From Desmodesmus armatus (lineage: Eukaryota; Chlorophyta; Chlorophyceae; Sphaeropleales; Scenedesmaceae): a stretch of DNA of 64,000 bases. Positions 1 to 12,258 of the stretch are shown piece after piece; position 1 is the stretch's first letter; each line of letters starts with the position of its first letter. The DNA lies in NCBI GenBank assembly GCA_007449985.2, contig VIIQ02000589.1, positions 124,001 through 188,000 of the forward strand, in the 5' to 3' direction. Below the pieces are notes generated by a model. It saw nothing but the letters and a program-made list of their open reading frames with translations. It was not told the origin of the DNA and did no database searches. Both the position numbers and the translations under genes were made by a program.

Positions 1-213
1 AGACAACCAGCGAAACCCTTCGAGCCAAGTGACAACTGTGTGACACCAGGGCTCAAGAGGGGTTTGTAACTCTGCCTCTGATGCAGGGCTCATCGCGGGG
101 TTGAGAGGTTCCTTGGGTGAGCTGTGTGTGCATAAGATCGTACTACGTGAATAACCACCACCACTCCTCACCACCAGCACCACAGTGCCAGGCTGGCGAG
201 ACAGCAGCGGCAC

Positions 214-2512
214 ATGGATGCCTGTCTCTTCCTGCAAGCACTGCAGTGCCTTCTCCCAGACAGCATAACAAACCATGAAAGCCTTCAGCCACCCAGCACG
301 AGCCCGTTGAAGTGCAAGACCAGGTTCCACATCTGCCTTGAGGAGCAGCATGCAGCCAGGCAGTCTATCCCAACAGCAGGGTCATGGGCGGGCTTGCTGG
401 CTCAAGGCACCGTCAACATAAAACTGCGGTTGCCAGATGGCACATGCAAAGCGACAATTGATGCCACCATCAGGGTCCCTGGAGAAGACACAGAGCAGGA
501 GCAACAGCCGGCCCCGCTGCAGCTGGAGTGGTTCGGCCAGCAGTATCTATTTGACATGCAGCAAATCGTCAAGGTGAGCCATCTGGAAGCTGCATGATCC
601 CAAAACGATACACACCCTGGTCTTGTATTCCATCCCTGTCATGTCAGCCAACGGCCGGCTGGCATGTGTACTTGTGCGACGGCTGCAGGTTGTGTGCTCA
701 GCTGGGGTGGCAGCAGCAGCTGCAACACACCAGCAGGGCCAGTCGCATGGCCCATCCTGCCTTCTGGCACCACCAGTGTCCTTGCCCAGTGAACAGATGC
801 AGGGCTTTGCACATGTCGAGTGGGTCTCCCTGATCACCAGGCATGTGTGCCTCGACATCATGGTGCCAGACCAACCTGACGCAACACAGCAATTGGGCAG
901 GTGGGGCAGGAGGCCTCCTGGTTGCTTTTTACTTTGGTATGGATGTTGCTGCTCAACCTGAAATTTGCAGATTCGGTGCAGCAGAGGGTGCAAGACCCCT
1001 TGCACAGTACAGGGTCACACACCTGCTTGCTTGATGGATCCTGCTAGTCACAGGCCTATCCAGCCTCCCGTCCCCTAGGCACGCCATGTTCCCAGCTGCC
1101 TGTCCAGCCTCGTTTGTTCATGTGCGTTAGCTAGCCTGTACTCCTACTCAGCAGCGGCCTTGACCACTCTATCACACTCTCGAAAAGCTTCAATTGAGCA
1201 AGTCGTCAGCTGTTTCTGCTGTGCTGTGCAGGATGGTCTGTGCCTTGCACAGAGTTGCACCCTGCTGTGCTGGGCACAGTCCACACCCTCATGCAGCAGC
1301 TCAGGCACCTGCACCGAGCAGCAGCTGTGCCACAGATAACAGCAGCGGCCCTGCCGGCCCTCTTGACAATCAGCACAGCAGCATGCAGGTTCCTGCAGCT
1401 ACCATGGACCCTCTACATCCTGTTCATTTGCTGGTAGGCGCTACCTGTGACATGCAAATGATGCAGCTGTTGTTGGACCAGGTTGCACACCCCAGCAGCA
1501 GTGGTGGTGCTGGGGCTGCAGACAGCGATGCTGCAGGGGATGCTGCGCTGCAGCAGTTCAGGATGCAGCACATGCTGGATGCTGTGGTGAGTTTGCATAC
1601 AGTGGCTGCTGTGCTGGAGGGCACTGAGTCATTGTGGGCGGCCCGGCTGCATAGTTTTGCAGCACACCGACCTGACAACACAGTCATGCACAGGCTGGCA
1701 GGTCGTCCTGTTGATGTTCAGACCTTGCATGCGCATCTGTCTCTGAAGGTTGTTGACGCCAGTCCGAGTGTTATTGCTGAGACAGTGCTGTGCTTGTGCG
1801 TTTTGCCTCTGCATGTCTCTTCTGCAGGCACACCTGCATGCCAGTCAGAGGAGCGTGTGAGGCGGGCATTCATGCATTGGTTGCTTGCAGAGCAAGCGTG
1901 CGCTGATGCGTCGGCCGTCAGCATGCTGGCGCTGTGCTTGAGAAGGCACATTCCTGGTGCTCTGGCAGAGACAAATAGTCAACAGCTTGCGGCAGAGCCA
2001 GCAACCCGGAAGCCTCAATACAAGGTGTGTCACCTACAGTACAGGCACTCAATCCTGGGAAGAGCCATTGCAGTCTTTTGTTGTTGCATGCTGTGATTGT
2101 GCACAGTTGGGTGATTGTACACCGACAGGTAATACTCACGCCAGCAGCCAACCCACTACCACCACACCGTCATTCGTGCCGTAAATGCCGCGCTTTGTCA
2201 TGTGTCTGGCAGGTGTTCATGTGACTGGCAGGTGAAACCCGAGTGCCCTGCCTGAATATCTGATGGTGGCGACTGCAGGCGCATCATGAAGAGGCTGCAG
2301 GGCACTGGGCTGTGGTAACACTGGTGCTGCTATCAGGTCACACTGCGAGGCACCTGCACAAGGAGCATCACCTGGCTGTCAGTTTTTTGCAAGATTTAAC
2401 TTTCACGTCTTGTGCAATAGAAAAAGAATTAGCTTTTTATTCTGAAAGAGTGACCTGCAGCTACCGGGCTACCCCTGCCTCGGCGGGGCCTGGCGTGCGC
2501 ACAAATGGATAG
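214..2512 (+). CDS. Unrecognised gene, probably continuing from left of the window (partial exon set)
   Basis: I do not recognise this family. Two open stretches look coding. The first, 214-573, ends in LPDGTCKATIDATIRV and FGQQYLFDMQQIVK, followed at once by a GTGAGC donor. The second is open without a stop from 1194 to 2024, where a GTGTGT donor follows KPQYK. Within the second stretch a GTGAGT at 1587 and a CTTCTGCAG acceptor near 1827 could mark a further intron, but that junction does not keep frame, so the exon chain is unresolved. A last exon could begin after the CTGCAG near 2280 and stop at 2512. There is no clear transit peptide or catalytic motif. The + strand is preferred because the donors and open frames agree there. 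The gene start is not in view. Confidence 0.3.
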
Positions 2513-5132
2513 ATCTGCATGCGAGCTACTGTTTGATACCCGTTTGCTTGCGATCAGACCACGTTGACGCCTGGGAACAGCAACACATCCGTCGATCGCC
2601 GGTGCCACGGCACATGCTGCTAAGGTTGCTTGGCTGTCAAGCCAGCTTGGGTAAAGTAAAGTAAAGCAAATTGATTACAAATTCTGCTGTTTGGTACCCG
2701 GTTGCTCGCGGTCAGGCCACGTTGACATCGGACAGCAATCCATCGCCGTCGATGGCAGGTGCCCGCCGTGGCCCATGCTGGTGGGCTGCTAAGGTTGATT
2801 GGCTGTAGCAAATTCATAGGATTTCAACCATATACATCAGCCGCAGAAGCTGCACGCTTTGTGACGTCGGTTGATGCAACTCACGACAGCCAAGGTCTTA
2901 ACGTCGTAATCTCTTCAATGGAGCATGTCCTGCTCAGCTGCTTTGACAGTTCTTGTGCATAGCAGCCTGACATGTTTCCCAGCAACCTAGTGATCGCACC
3001 ACAGCAACTACTAAGGGTGGACACCTGACAGTGGCGCTAGCATGACATGTTTGCAGATCACCTAGAGTTGTGTGCACACAACAACGACTGGGGTGCTGCA
3101 GGTGTCACCCTTACTGCAGTGCGGCCCACCGGGTGTGACCTACGGTGTGCTACACGGCAACCCCCAAGTCAGGCCCACCTAAACTTCTCAACCTGCATCA
3201 GCATGCAAGCCTTGTGGCAGTCATGCCATGCAGCTGCAGCTACACACCGGTCACTGACATGGTGCATGCTGACTGTCCTGTGCGGCATGCAAGTAGCAGT
3301 TAAGGTGACGGTGCAGGGGTGCCAGCTCACAGCTGGCACATGTGTTGGGTCGCAGAGGTGACAAGATTGTCTCTGTTCTGGACGAGAGGGAAGACAGGAC
3401 TCTGTTCATGTCTTGTTGCTTTTTCACACTGGCTTTAGAAAAGCTAAATGCAGGAAAAACATGAATTCGAATCTTGCCCCCTCCCACTAATTTCACTTGG
3501 TTTGATCGCGCGGCTTTGAAAATGTATCGTGCGCTGCATGCAGACTGTATGCTGACCATGTCGCCGGCGGCTGCACTGCAGCCTGCCGAATCTCAACTTT
3601 CCGAGTGGATGCAGATGGCGCTTGGTGACTTACACAGCATGCTGAATGTCAGGACGAAACAACCAATCAAGTAGATTGCCGCCAGAAAAACTGACCGATC
3701 ACAGCTACTAGTCCAGTAGATCTAGATCTTACTGGCAGGCTGCCGGTAACAGCAAACTGCGCCAGCCCAATACTGGCACAGTGCCCAGCAACTTCAAAAT
3801 GAAATCAAGTGTTGCAGCTGCCCAAAACCCCAGTCCAGCCCCCATGCGGGGCTGCAGACACAACAGCAACAACGCGCATAGACCAAAGATACACATACGT
3901 GGTTGATCTGTGCAGATGTAGCCGCAGCATGCATTGCAGCATGCGCTACACATGTCCATCCAACAACAGCTGATGCATGTACGGCAAAGCAGGAGCACCC
4001 CACGCCTTCAGACATAGACACCTAAGCCCACCAGGTGCCTTCTGCACCAACCAGCAGCACTCCAGTGCAGACATTGCCGTCGAAAGCCTCAACAGGAGCA
4101 CCACCTCGACCAGCAGCAGCAGCCCAATACCTGCACCCTTGACCACCCCACGCCCCTCACCAACAGAGCCACACATGTCAGCCGAAGCGGCTGCCATGTC
4201 GGCAGCAGCTATGCCTTTCTAGCTGGCCAACAGGGTTGAAGTTGTGCTGCTGCTCTGGCTGGAAGTGCCAGGTGCGGCCTGAAGGCCCCACCGACAGTAC
4301 GCCACCGCCCCAGTTTCATTACCACACAAAAGATGGCATAAATAATTCAAGCACACCAAGTCACACAGACCAGCTGCTGCTTGCAGAGTTGCAGCGCACA
4401 GCAAGCAGCGCCCAACACCAGCCAGGCATTGCACCTGCAGGTTGGCCAATCAGCACACAGCACAAGCCCGACGGGGTCCAACAACACCTTGCCACTCACA
4501 TTCTCAGCACAGGCCTCCAACACAGCTGCCGCACAGGCTGCAACAAACAACAGCTGGTGTACCAAAGAACCTCCTCGACAGACCTGTACATCCTGGTTGA
4601 ACAGCCCAGCTAGCTAAGGCATAACGACCGCCTCGGTCCGCAGGCAAGGGTCAGCGCAACAGGCAAGGGTAAGCACAATCAAACACAACATAGCCTAGTA
4701 GTGTACACGTCTGGCAGCTTGAGATGGGAGGAGGCCAGAACGAAGATAGCGCAAGGAAGGTGCTAAGAGCTCAGGGGTGACCGCAACCTCAACCACCACA
4801 GACAACAGCAATGCAGAAGCACTCCCAGAGGCAGCCCCCCGCACACCGATGCACACATCTTACCAGGCAGCCTCCTGTTATAGCCGCCATCTTCCGCCAC
4901 CACAGGGCATTTTCAGGTGTATTCAGGCGCCCCAGTATTGCCAACACCACCCTCTGACAAGGCGCCTGCATGCCCGCAGCACCATAACCAGCAGCCAACA
5001 CTGCCCACAGGCATAGCAACGCTCCAGCACAAGATAAGCCAAAGCGCACCTGCATTGCAGCAGGCTGGGCCACAACCAACACCAACACACAAACACCCCC
5101 CGTCCTAGGTACCACACCCACCTCACACCTCC
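2513..5132. other. Stretch without a supportable gene
   Basis: Apart from the imperfect repeat at 2519-2811, I see no exon chain here. Open frames in 3.7-5.1 kb are Cys/Gln/Ala/Ser-rich, short, overlap on both strands and have no consistent splice sites, so they look like by-products of CTG/CAG-rich sequence. Part of 4.6-5.1 kb may be 3' UTR of the carrier gene that ends at 5133. Confidence 0.5.
2519..2811. repeat. Imperfect direct repeat, two ~120-bp units
   Basis: Two diverged copies lie in the same orientation: roughly 2528-2637 (from CTGTTTGATACCCGTTTGCT to GCTAAGGTTGCTTGGCTGT) and 2687-2808 (from CTGTTTGGTACCCGGTTGCT to GCTAAGGTTGATTGGCTGT). Between them is an AT-rich spacer with GTAAA repeated three times. 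The copies share CCACGTTGAC and CATGCTG blocks and differ by several indels. I see no coding frame that spans them. Confidence 0.6.
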
Positions 5133-8100
5133 TCAAACAGCACCGAGCATCTGCTTGACAGTCTCATAGGTGCCATAGCTCAGCGCAGCACTCGGCAGCA
5201 CCTGCAGCATGTTAGGCATCAGCCCTGCATAGAACCCTGCAAAGCCGTCTGCCCTCACAATCGCCGAGCAGGCCGCCGCAATGCGCCCAGCAGCAGTGCC
5301 AGGCACCCCCGCTGCACCAAAGCTGCCTGCACCAGCACCAGTGGGCAGCAAGGCCCCTGAAGCTGCCTTGAGCCCATGCTGACGTAGCATCGTAGGTGCT
5401 GCAGCCGCTACAGCTGCTCCTGCAGCCATACTCTGCAGCTGCATCTTGCGCCGAATGACTTCCAACGGGTACAGGAAAGTCTCAGCAGCTGCACCTGCTA
5501 GGGCCCCATACAGTAGGGAGTACAGCACTGGAAGCTCCACATGCTGCTGCTGTAATGACTGCTGCTGCTGCTGTGTGCGGCTGTCGCTGCTGCTGCTGCT
5601 GCTCTCGCTGTTGAGGGCTGCAAGGTGGCGTGCCTTCAGGAGGTCGTACACCCCGTAGAACACGGCACCAGAGGGAGCCATGCCAATGACAGCTGGCACG
5701 ACACCTGCATAGAGGTGATGACAACATGATGGGGCATGGGGCAGAGGGTGTAAGTTGCTGTCTGGCAGTCACACAAGAATGCGCTTACGTCCTTACATGG
5801 AGCTTGTGTTGGTATCTTTGTGGTGGGGAGACGTGCTCCGGGACTGGAAACATGTGCAGGCCACCAACAGAGAGTGTCTGGCCGGTGCAGATGAGGGAGG
5901 GGAGCATCAAAGCCACCGATCAATGCTACAAGCACTGAGAGGGAGCCATGCCAATGACAGCTGGCACGACACCTGCATAGAGGTGATGACAACATGGTGG
6001 GGCATGGGGCAGAGGGTGTAAGTTGCTGTCTGGCAGTCACACAAGAATGCGCTTACGTCCTTACATGGAGCTTGTGTTGGTATCTTTGTGGTGGGGAGAC
6101 GTGCTCCGGGACTGGAAACATGTGCAGGCCACCAACAGAGAGTGTCTGGCCGGTGCAGATGAGGGAGGGGAGCATCAAAGCCACCGATCAATGCTACAAG
6201 CACTGAAGCACCAGGCGGCAGCAACTGCACCAGGACATCAGCCTGATGGCCAGCAGGGCATGAACATGATGGGTGCTGTGCTGGCCAGGTGTGTCGCTTC
6301 CTGGTGGCAGGCACAACAAGTCAACGCTTGCCAACCTCACCGCACACTGCAGTACGAGTTGTGTACCAATTCCTCAACACACCCCACCACAACTCCATAA
6401 CATAAAGCACCCCAGCCCACCACCCCACCCTACGTGACCCTTCCCAACCCGGCACCAGCCCAGCCCCGCACACACACCTGCATACAGTGCCCCAGGCCCT
6501 TCGTACTTGACCATGCACCTGAGGGTGGTGAGGGGGCCGCCGTACTTGTGGCCCCAGGGAGCCATCAGGCGGGTGCGCAGCACATCCAACGGGAAGCACA
6601 CCAGCGTGGCAGTGATGCCTGAAATGCGTGACAGCAGCAGGACAACGGAGGCAGGGGGTGTGGGGATGAACGCATGGGCGTGCAGCAGGCACAACCTTGC
6701 ATAGAGAGGAAGGGCGTGGAGACTTTGGCTGGCTGACTCAAAGAAGCAGTGGTGGCTGGGGGTGTGCTATGGCTTGCAGAGCAAACTGTGGTGTACACAG
6801 CACAGGCCCTGCAGCGCAGCCTGCCTGCTTTCTCCCCTACTTGCCTGCCTGCCTGTGTCACCCACCTGCCATAGCCCCTGCAATGAATCGTGCTGAGTTG
6901 TTGCCGTCACTCATCACACCACTGAGGGCCTTGCTGTACACGTCAAAGGAGTAGAAGTTCAACGCCTGCACACCAGCAACATCAGCAGCAGAAAGCCACT
7001 AAGCATCCACACGTGCTGCATGGTGATGCTGACTTTGCTGATGGCATTATGAAGCGGTTGCTTGCCTGACACACACACCATGGTGAACTTGCGACACACA
7101 CACCATTCTGAAGTCCAGCAATAACGCTCGCTGTGCACCAGGAAGTGGGGTTAAAAGACAGGGAACAGAGTGATGCTGCTGCAAGCCCGCTCAGCTGCAA
7201 GCCTGCGCGCCCATCCGCTGAAGCGCCAACAGCGTCACTCAAACACACCAAGCTGCTCGACACCTGGCCTCCTTCACCTTGCACCCCATCCTGCCGACAC
7301 CTCACCCGCCTTGATGCCACACCCCGCTTCTCCAGGTATAGGGGTGCTAAGCGCATCTCACTGGTGAGCTTCTGCCTCAGGCCCCCGGCAATGGGGTTTT
7401 GCCTGATTGCTTCTGTGTGCGGCCGGTGAGAATCCCCCCCCCCTGGTACTAAAAAAAAAACCGCTCTCACCTTGAAGGGAGCAGTGCGCAGCAGGTTGAG
7501 GCCGTTGCCCTTCCAAAACCCTGCCAGCCCCTCACGCTGCCACACCCACACAGCAGTGTCCATCGCAGACCTGCTGCTGGTCTTGAGCAGCAAGTCCATC
7601 TTCACACGCTCCAGCGGGGCCATGGCTGTGCGCGACACGATAGCTGACGCTGCACCAGCAACTAGCAGCTTGGCCTGCACGGCATATGCCAGGATGGCAG
7701 CGATCGGCGAGCCTGACGCGCCGTGCTGACCCTTGCGCTGCTGCTGCGTGCTGGCCTGCTGCTGAGCATCTGCAGGTGACGCTGCTTCGACCAGGCAAGC
7801 CTCCTGCTGCTGCGGCTGCTGTGCTGAGGGCTGGTGATGCTTGTGCTTGGCCTTGCGGTGGTGTGTGCTTGCTGCTGATGCACTGACTGCCTGCTGCTGG
7901 TACTGCTGCTGACTGGGCTGCTGTTGTAGGGATTGTAGCTGTGGGAGGCTTTGGGGGTCTGTGCCTGGTTGATGCTGGCGTGCTGCTGGCTGCAGCAGCA
8001 GGCCGATGTTGATCAGGCCTCCACGCTCCTGGCTGCTGTCAGGGTGCTGCACACCAGGCTGTTTGCTGCTGAGGGGCTGCCACTGCTGCTGGAAGGGCTG

Positions 8101-8328
8101 TAGCTGCTGTCTAAGCGTCGTAAGGGAGGCAAACAACAGGCCCCTGCATTTGGCGCCGTGCTGCTGTTGCTGCTGTGGGTAGCTGAGAGGCAGCAGCTGG
8201 GTGCCACTACCTTGTTCACTTAACTGAAAGTGAAGCTGGCCCCCAGCCCTGCTGCACTGCTTGCGCCTGCTGTTGTTGGATGCCTTTGGGGGCAGGCATA
8301 TGCTGCCTGCAGTGCTAAAGTTCGGCAT
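5133..8328 (-). CDS. BTL-type mitochondrial carrier family protein (adenine-nucleotide-transporter-like)
   Basis: Predicted SLC25-type carrier. Four exons (7471-8328, 6866-6965, 6478-6618, 5133-5704) with GT-AG borders in matching phase give 556 aa. The first ~200 residues are a Gln/Ser/Ala-rich extension, possibly for organelle targeting. Three carrier repeats follow, with signatures MAPLERVKMDLL, CFPLDVLRTRLMAPWG and LYPLEVIRRKMQLQS, plus RGFWKGN-like GFWKGNGLNLLRTAPFK, the phrase MAPSGAVFYGVYDLLK, and LPSAALSYGTYETVK near the C-terminus. From what is known of the family, these phrases resemble plant BTL-type (Brittle1-like) proteins more than ADP/ATP translocases; the real substrate and organelle are inferred. 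Ser/Gln runs interrupt the third repeat. The intron before the last exon contains a 268-bp tandem duplication that includes a second copy of the acceptor. The ATG at 8328 is the first in the open frame. Confidence 0.85.
5670..6206. repeat. 268-bp tandem duplication spanning an intron-exon border
   Basis: Unit 1 (5670-5937) and unit 2 (5938-6205) are nearly identical: I see one difference, ATGATGGGG versus ATGGTGGGG just after the splice border. On the - strand each unit carries the 3' end of the carrier gene's last intron, its CTATGCAG acceptor and the first ~35 bases of the final exon. Only the copy next to 5704 continues into open coding sequence. Confidence 0.95.
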
Positions 8329-9956
8329 CCTGTCCTTCAGCAGGCAAGTTTCAGGGACATGAAGACTGAATAAACATGCGTGGGTGGCCGCACATCAACG
8401 CTAGGCCAGCTGTGCCTTCCAGCACCATCAGCAGAGGAAGTGAGCAACAACAGGTTGTGCTGTCTGTGGAACAACCAGGCTCCGAAAAGAATGACAACCC
8501 AGATCACAACGAGAAAACGTTTGGACTGGACAGCACAGCAGGAGGACAGCAAAGATGCCGGCGGGTTTGACGGGGCTGACCAGCAGACCTCAGCAAAGGC
8601 AGCTGAAGGCCGCGTTTGTGTTGGTGATCAAAGAAGTTTCGAACGTGACGGACGTTGCAGCTCCTCGGCAGCTCCTACAACGTTAGTGAGAGAAGGACGA
8701 GTGATCTGCGCTGGTTCCTCTTCCATGTGCCTGTTGTGGGTGTTCCAAAACATTTGCATTACATACAGGCAACACACAAACAAGCTGCGGGCTGCAAAAG
8801 TGTGCCGGCTGGATCACAGTTGAAAACAACCCAGTGCGATGCAAGGAAACCTGAACTGGCCTACCAGGATTAGCAAGGCCTGCAGAACACAACACAACCT
8901 GACAGCCCCCATGCCATCACCCAACAGCAAGCCCACTAACCTCGCCAACCCCCTCAGGGTGCGGTGTGCACGATGGCGCAACACCACAACTCCCTCCCCC
9001 ACCCCGCCCCATGCAGCACCCCACCCCGCCCCATGCCGCAATAAGCCCCAAACCAATAACTGTGCACAGGAGCCTGCGCCGCTCCTGCTCTCACTGCTTG
9101 CTGTGGGGAAAAAGCAAGGCACCTTGAATGGAGGCGCCGAACATCCAAGGCATGCAAGCAGGCATCAATGGATAAAACTAGTGTACAAAGTGCAGCTCGC
9201 AGTTGACACAGGATGTTGCTGTCCCATCCAAACCCACATGCCAACAACACACACCTGCATGCAACTGTGCAGCCGCCCCCTTGGAGACTTATACAGAGAG
9301 GGATAAAGGGCCAAACCACCACGTGAGCATGATGCGGAGGCTGCCCAGCAACACCGCCTGCATTGCCAGGGACAGGTGCTGCTGGCACTTGCAGCAGCCC
9401 TCCCACACACCCACCAAACCAATTAATTAGCTGGAACACAACACACCACCCCAACACAATACCACAATATTCTGATAGCGCTCGCAGCCTGGGAGATCCC
9501 TGACATGGCCAACCCTGCAAGCGACTCAAAAGCCACGGCAAAGCAGCGATGCTGCTTAGCACGGCCTGCAACAGCTGCGCACTGCCACTGCCGCCATGCC
9601 GTACAGGTGGGAGAGCTGCTGACAGAAGTTCCCCAGTCAAATGATGCACAGCTGTTGAGCACAAGCACCACCTGCATAGTCAAGTTGTCACAATCTGCCC
9701 TGGTGCCGCGCTGGCACCAGCCCCAGCCGTTAGCAACCCTGCAGCATCCCACTACACGCGCTGCATCCAGCACTACGGCCTGCATCACTGCCGGGGTAAT
9801 TGGCTGCATGTAGCGCAGCAGGCTGCATCCCGGCGCGGCAGCTGAGGCGGCGTGCCCGTGTCACGCTGTCGCCACTGCTGCCGATGCATCAGTTGGCTGC
9901 ATATGGCGCAGCAGCCTGCATCCGGGTGGGGCTGCTGCTGCTGCAGCGTGCCCATG
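8329..9956. other. Stretch without a supportable gene
   Basis: This lies between the 5' end of the carrier gene and the 3' end of the HAD gene, both on the - strand. An open frame on - at 8954-9664 is long but Cys/Ala/Leu-rich and shows no family motif. Short phrases such as LAMQAVLLGSLRIMLTW (- strand, near 9.35 kb) could belong to a small exon, but I cannot build a chain. Most of it is probably the carrier's 5' region and the HAD gene's 3' UTR. Confidence 0.45.
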
Positions 9957-11955
9957 TCACGCCATCGCCACTGCTGCCATTGCTGCCACTGCAGCCTCCA
10001 CCTCCACCCAGCTGCGCACCACCTGGATGTTGGGGTGAGAAAACCTGCAGCACACACAACACAACAGTCAGTGTTACTGCATCGACACTCCGACAATGCT
10101 GCACTGGGGCTGTTTCAAACCATTCTTGAACTGAGTGGCACATCCAAGAGGCACAGCAACAGGGCAGATCACTCCCGCCACCCCTTGCACTGTGCAGTAG
10201 TGAACCAGCAGCAGCAGACAGGGTTGGGGGCACAGCAGGACACTGAGCCAGGGCCAGCAACTCACCCTTCGGGCAGCTTGCTCCAGGGGTAGGAGTCCTC
10301 CCAGTCGTACAGCAGCACCTGGATGCCAGCGTCTGCGCAGTCCAGCGCATAGCCTACGTTGTCATCTATCAGCACATCAGCACCAATGCTCCTGCGCAGG
10401 GGCACACACCAAGGCAGTCATATCAGTCCACTGACCGCGCAGCGCTGTGCATATAATGTGGGTCAGGGCTGCTACTGTCCGTGCAGACAGCCACCCGGCT
10501 GTAGAAGAGAAAGTGGGCCAGCTGGCACCCCCATGCACAGACACTGCCAGCATCTTCACTGGCAGCGCTGATCCTGGGCCCTTCATTGCACAGCCTGCAC
10601 GGCTCTGGCAGCGCCAGCCCTGGGGCCCTCAACTTCTAGTAGTAGTACTCGCCCTGTCGGTGCTGCACTTGTTGTTTTCGTTGCACTGCTCGACTCACTT
10701 GCAGATGTCTGACTTCTTCCTTGAGGCGCCTTGCAGCGCGAAGTGGTTGCCAAAGTACACCTCCTCAAACAGCCCCGCATAGTGCCTGTCCAGCCACTCT
10801 AGCGTCAGATCCTGGATGACATGCTGCCGCGACGTCACCACCACCAGGTCGCAGTTCTGCGACAGGCTGCACAGCGTCTCAAACGCGCCTGCGGCAACAG
10901 CATCAGCGGCAGCGTGGCACGCGCGGGGGCTGTGAGCACTTTGCAGTACAGCAAAGCATGTGCAAGGGGTTGCCTGGCTTGGGACCAGGACAGTAAACCA
11001 TGCGCGAGGGGTAGTCTGGCTTGGAACCAGGCAACCAGTGGCAGCTGCGTTTAGGCTGATGCGTCTTCAGCATTCAGTAAAGCAGTTGTTTACTTGCACT
11101 GGGTTGCTGCTTGGGCATTGCGCTCTGTGGCAACCCACCTGGGATGATGGGGATGCCATCATTGAAGTGATCTGACTTGAAAAACTCGTGTACAATGTGG
11201 TTTGACTGATCCTGGGAGCAGTTCCAGATCTGCAGAGCAAAACCAAGCCACAGAACAGCAGGTGCAGCACTAGGGTTCATGTTTCACATTGCCCACTGGA
11301 GGAACAGACAGATATTACGACCAACAGCTGACTTCTGTGCTTATCTACTTCAAGCCTGCTACAGCCAGTGGGCAGCAGGCCCTATACGCTGCAACTGCTG
11401 CTTACACCTGCAACTGCATCAGTAGGCCCACCTTGGCAAACTCATACACAAAGTAGTCTGACACGTCATAGTCCATGCCATATGCCTCCTTGCAGAAGAC
11501 GTTCAGAGCGTAGACAAAGCGGCCCAGCACTGCACGCAGAAGACGCACGCAGTGTGGGTGGGTAGGAAGCCAGCAGGAAGTCCCTGCCTGCTGCCTGCTG
11601 TCATGCAGCTTGTTAACAACCATGCGGCAGGCAGCACAAACTCACCTTCATCTACATCCACTGCTACCCGCAAGCGCCTAGGCGCAGATGGCTGGGTGAG
11701 GGCTGTCCTGAAGCTGCCCCTGGACTCCTGCCTGGCTCCAGATGTCTCAATGGCCAGAGCCAGCGCTGACCTGGGCTCGAGCTCACGCCGCTGGTGCTCC
11801 GGCTGCTTAGGCGAGTATATGCAGTCTGGTTTCACGCAGCGCACCCTCGTCCTGCTGCGGGCCTGGGCAACAGCTGGCTTGTTGACGTGCTGCAGACTCT
11901 GCTGGCGTCCGCCGCACAGGGCCGCTTGGGACCGGGCTGATGCGAGCAAGTCCAT
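9957..11955 (-). CDS. HAD-superfamily 5'-nucleotidase-like phosphatase (NT5C type)
   Basis: Six exons (11646-11955, 11432-11529, 11149 region as 11139-11229, 10699-10888, 10266-10391, 9957-10044) join in phase to 300 aa. All four HAD motifs are visible. Motif I is AVDVDEVLGRFVYALN, with the nucleophile Asp split from its partner by the first intron. Motif II is LVVVTSRQ, motif III the Lys of SRKKSDICK, and motif IV VLIDDNVGYALDCA. The text VLLYDWEDSYPWSKLPEG and a trailing VVRSWVEVEAAV are typical of the NT5C-like group of dephosphorylating enzymes. The first ~95 residues, before motif I, are Ser/Arg/Ala-rich and may be an organelle transit peptide. The natural substrate cannot be told from sequence. 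It is head to head with the HPF gene, about 300 bp apart. Confidence 0.8.
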
Positions 11956-12258
11956 AACGAATAGCGTTCGTGGACCCTCAGGAGCACGGCTGGGTGCGTA
12001 TGCTGCTGCTGGGCCTCTGCGTGCTGCAACAATAGGCTCAAGACGGTTAAAGCTCCTCCTCGGGTGTCACATGCTGAGCTGATACAGTGGCAAATGAAAA
12101 CACATTCTGCCCTGCCAGCCGAAGAGCACCACCGCCCCCAACATAACCATCCGTATACCCCATCCCTGTATTAGGCAATCACAATGCCCCAAACAGCGCT
12201 TCGAAACATTGATTTTGAATCTGCATATATTTCAACCCCACAGACAAGCTATTCAAGC

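Noticed and set aside
3460..3490. TTCGAAT with GAATTCGAATCTTGCCCC, tRNA T-arm-like
   Set aside because: No T-stem pairing and no other tRNA arms in either normal or permuted order.
8954..9664. 236-codon open frame on the - strand
   Set aside because: No motif, no matching exon borders, biased composition; left as unresolved sequence.
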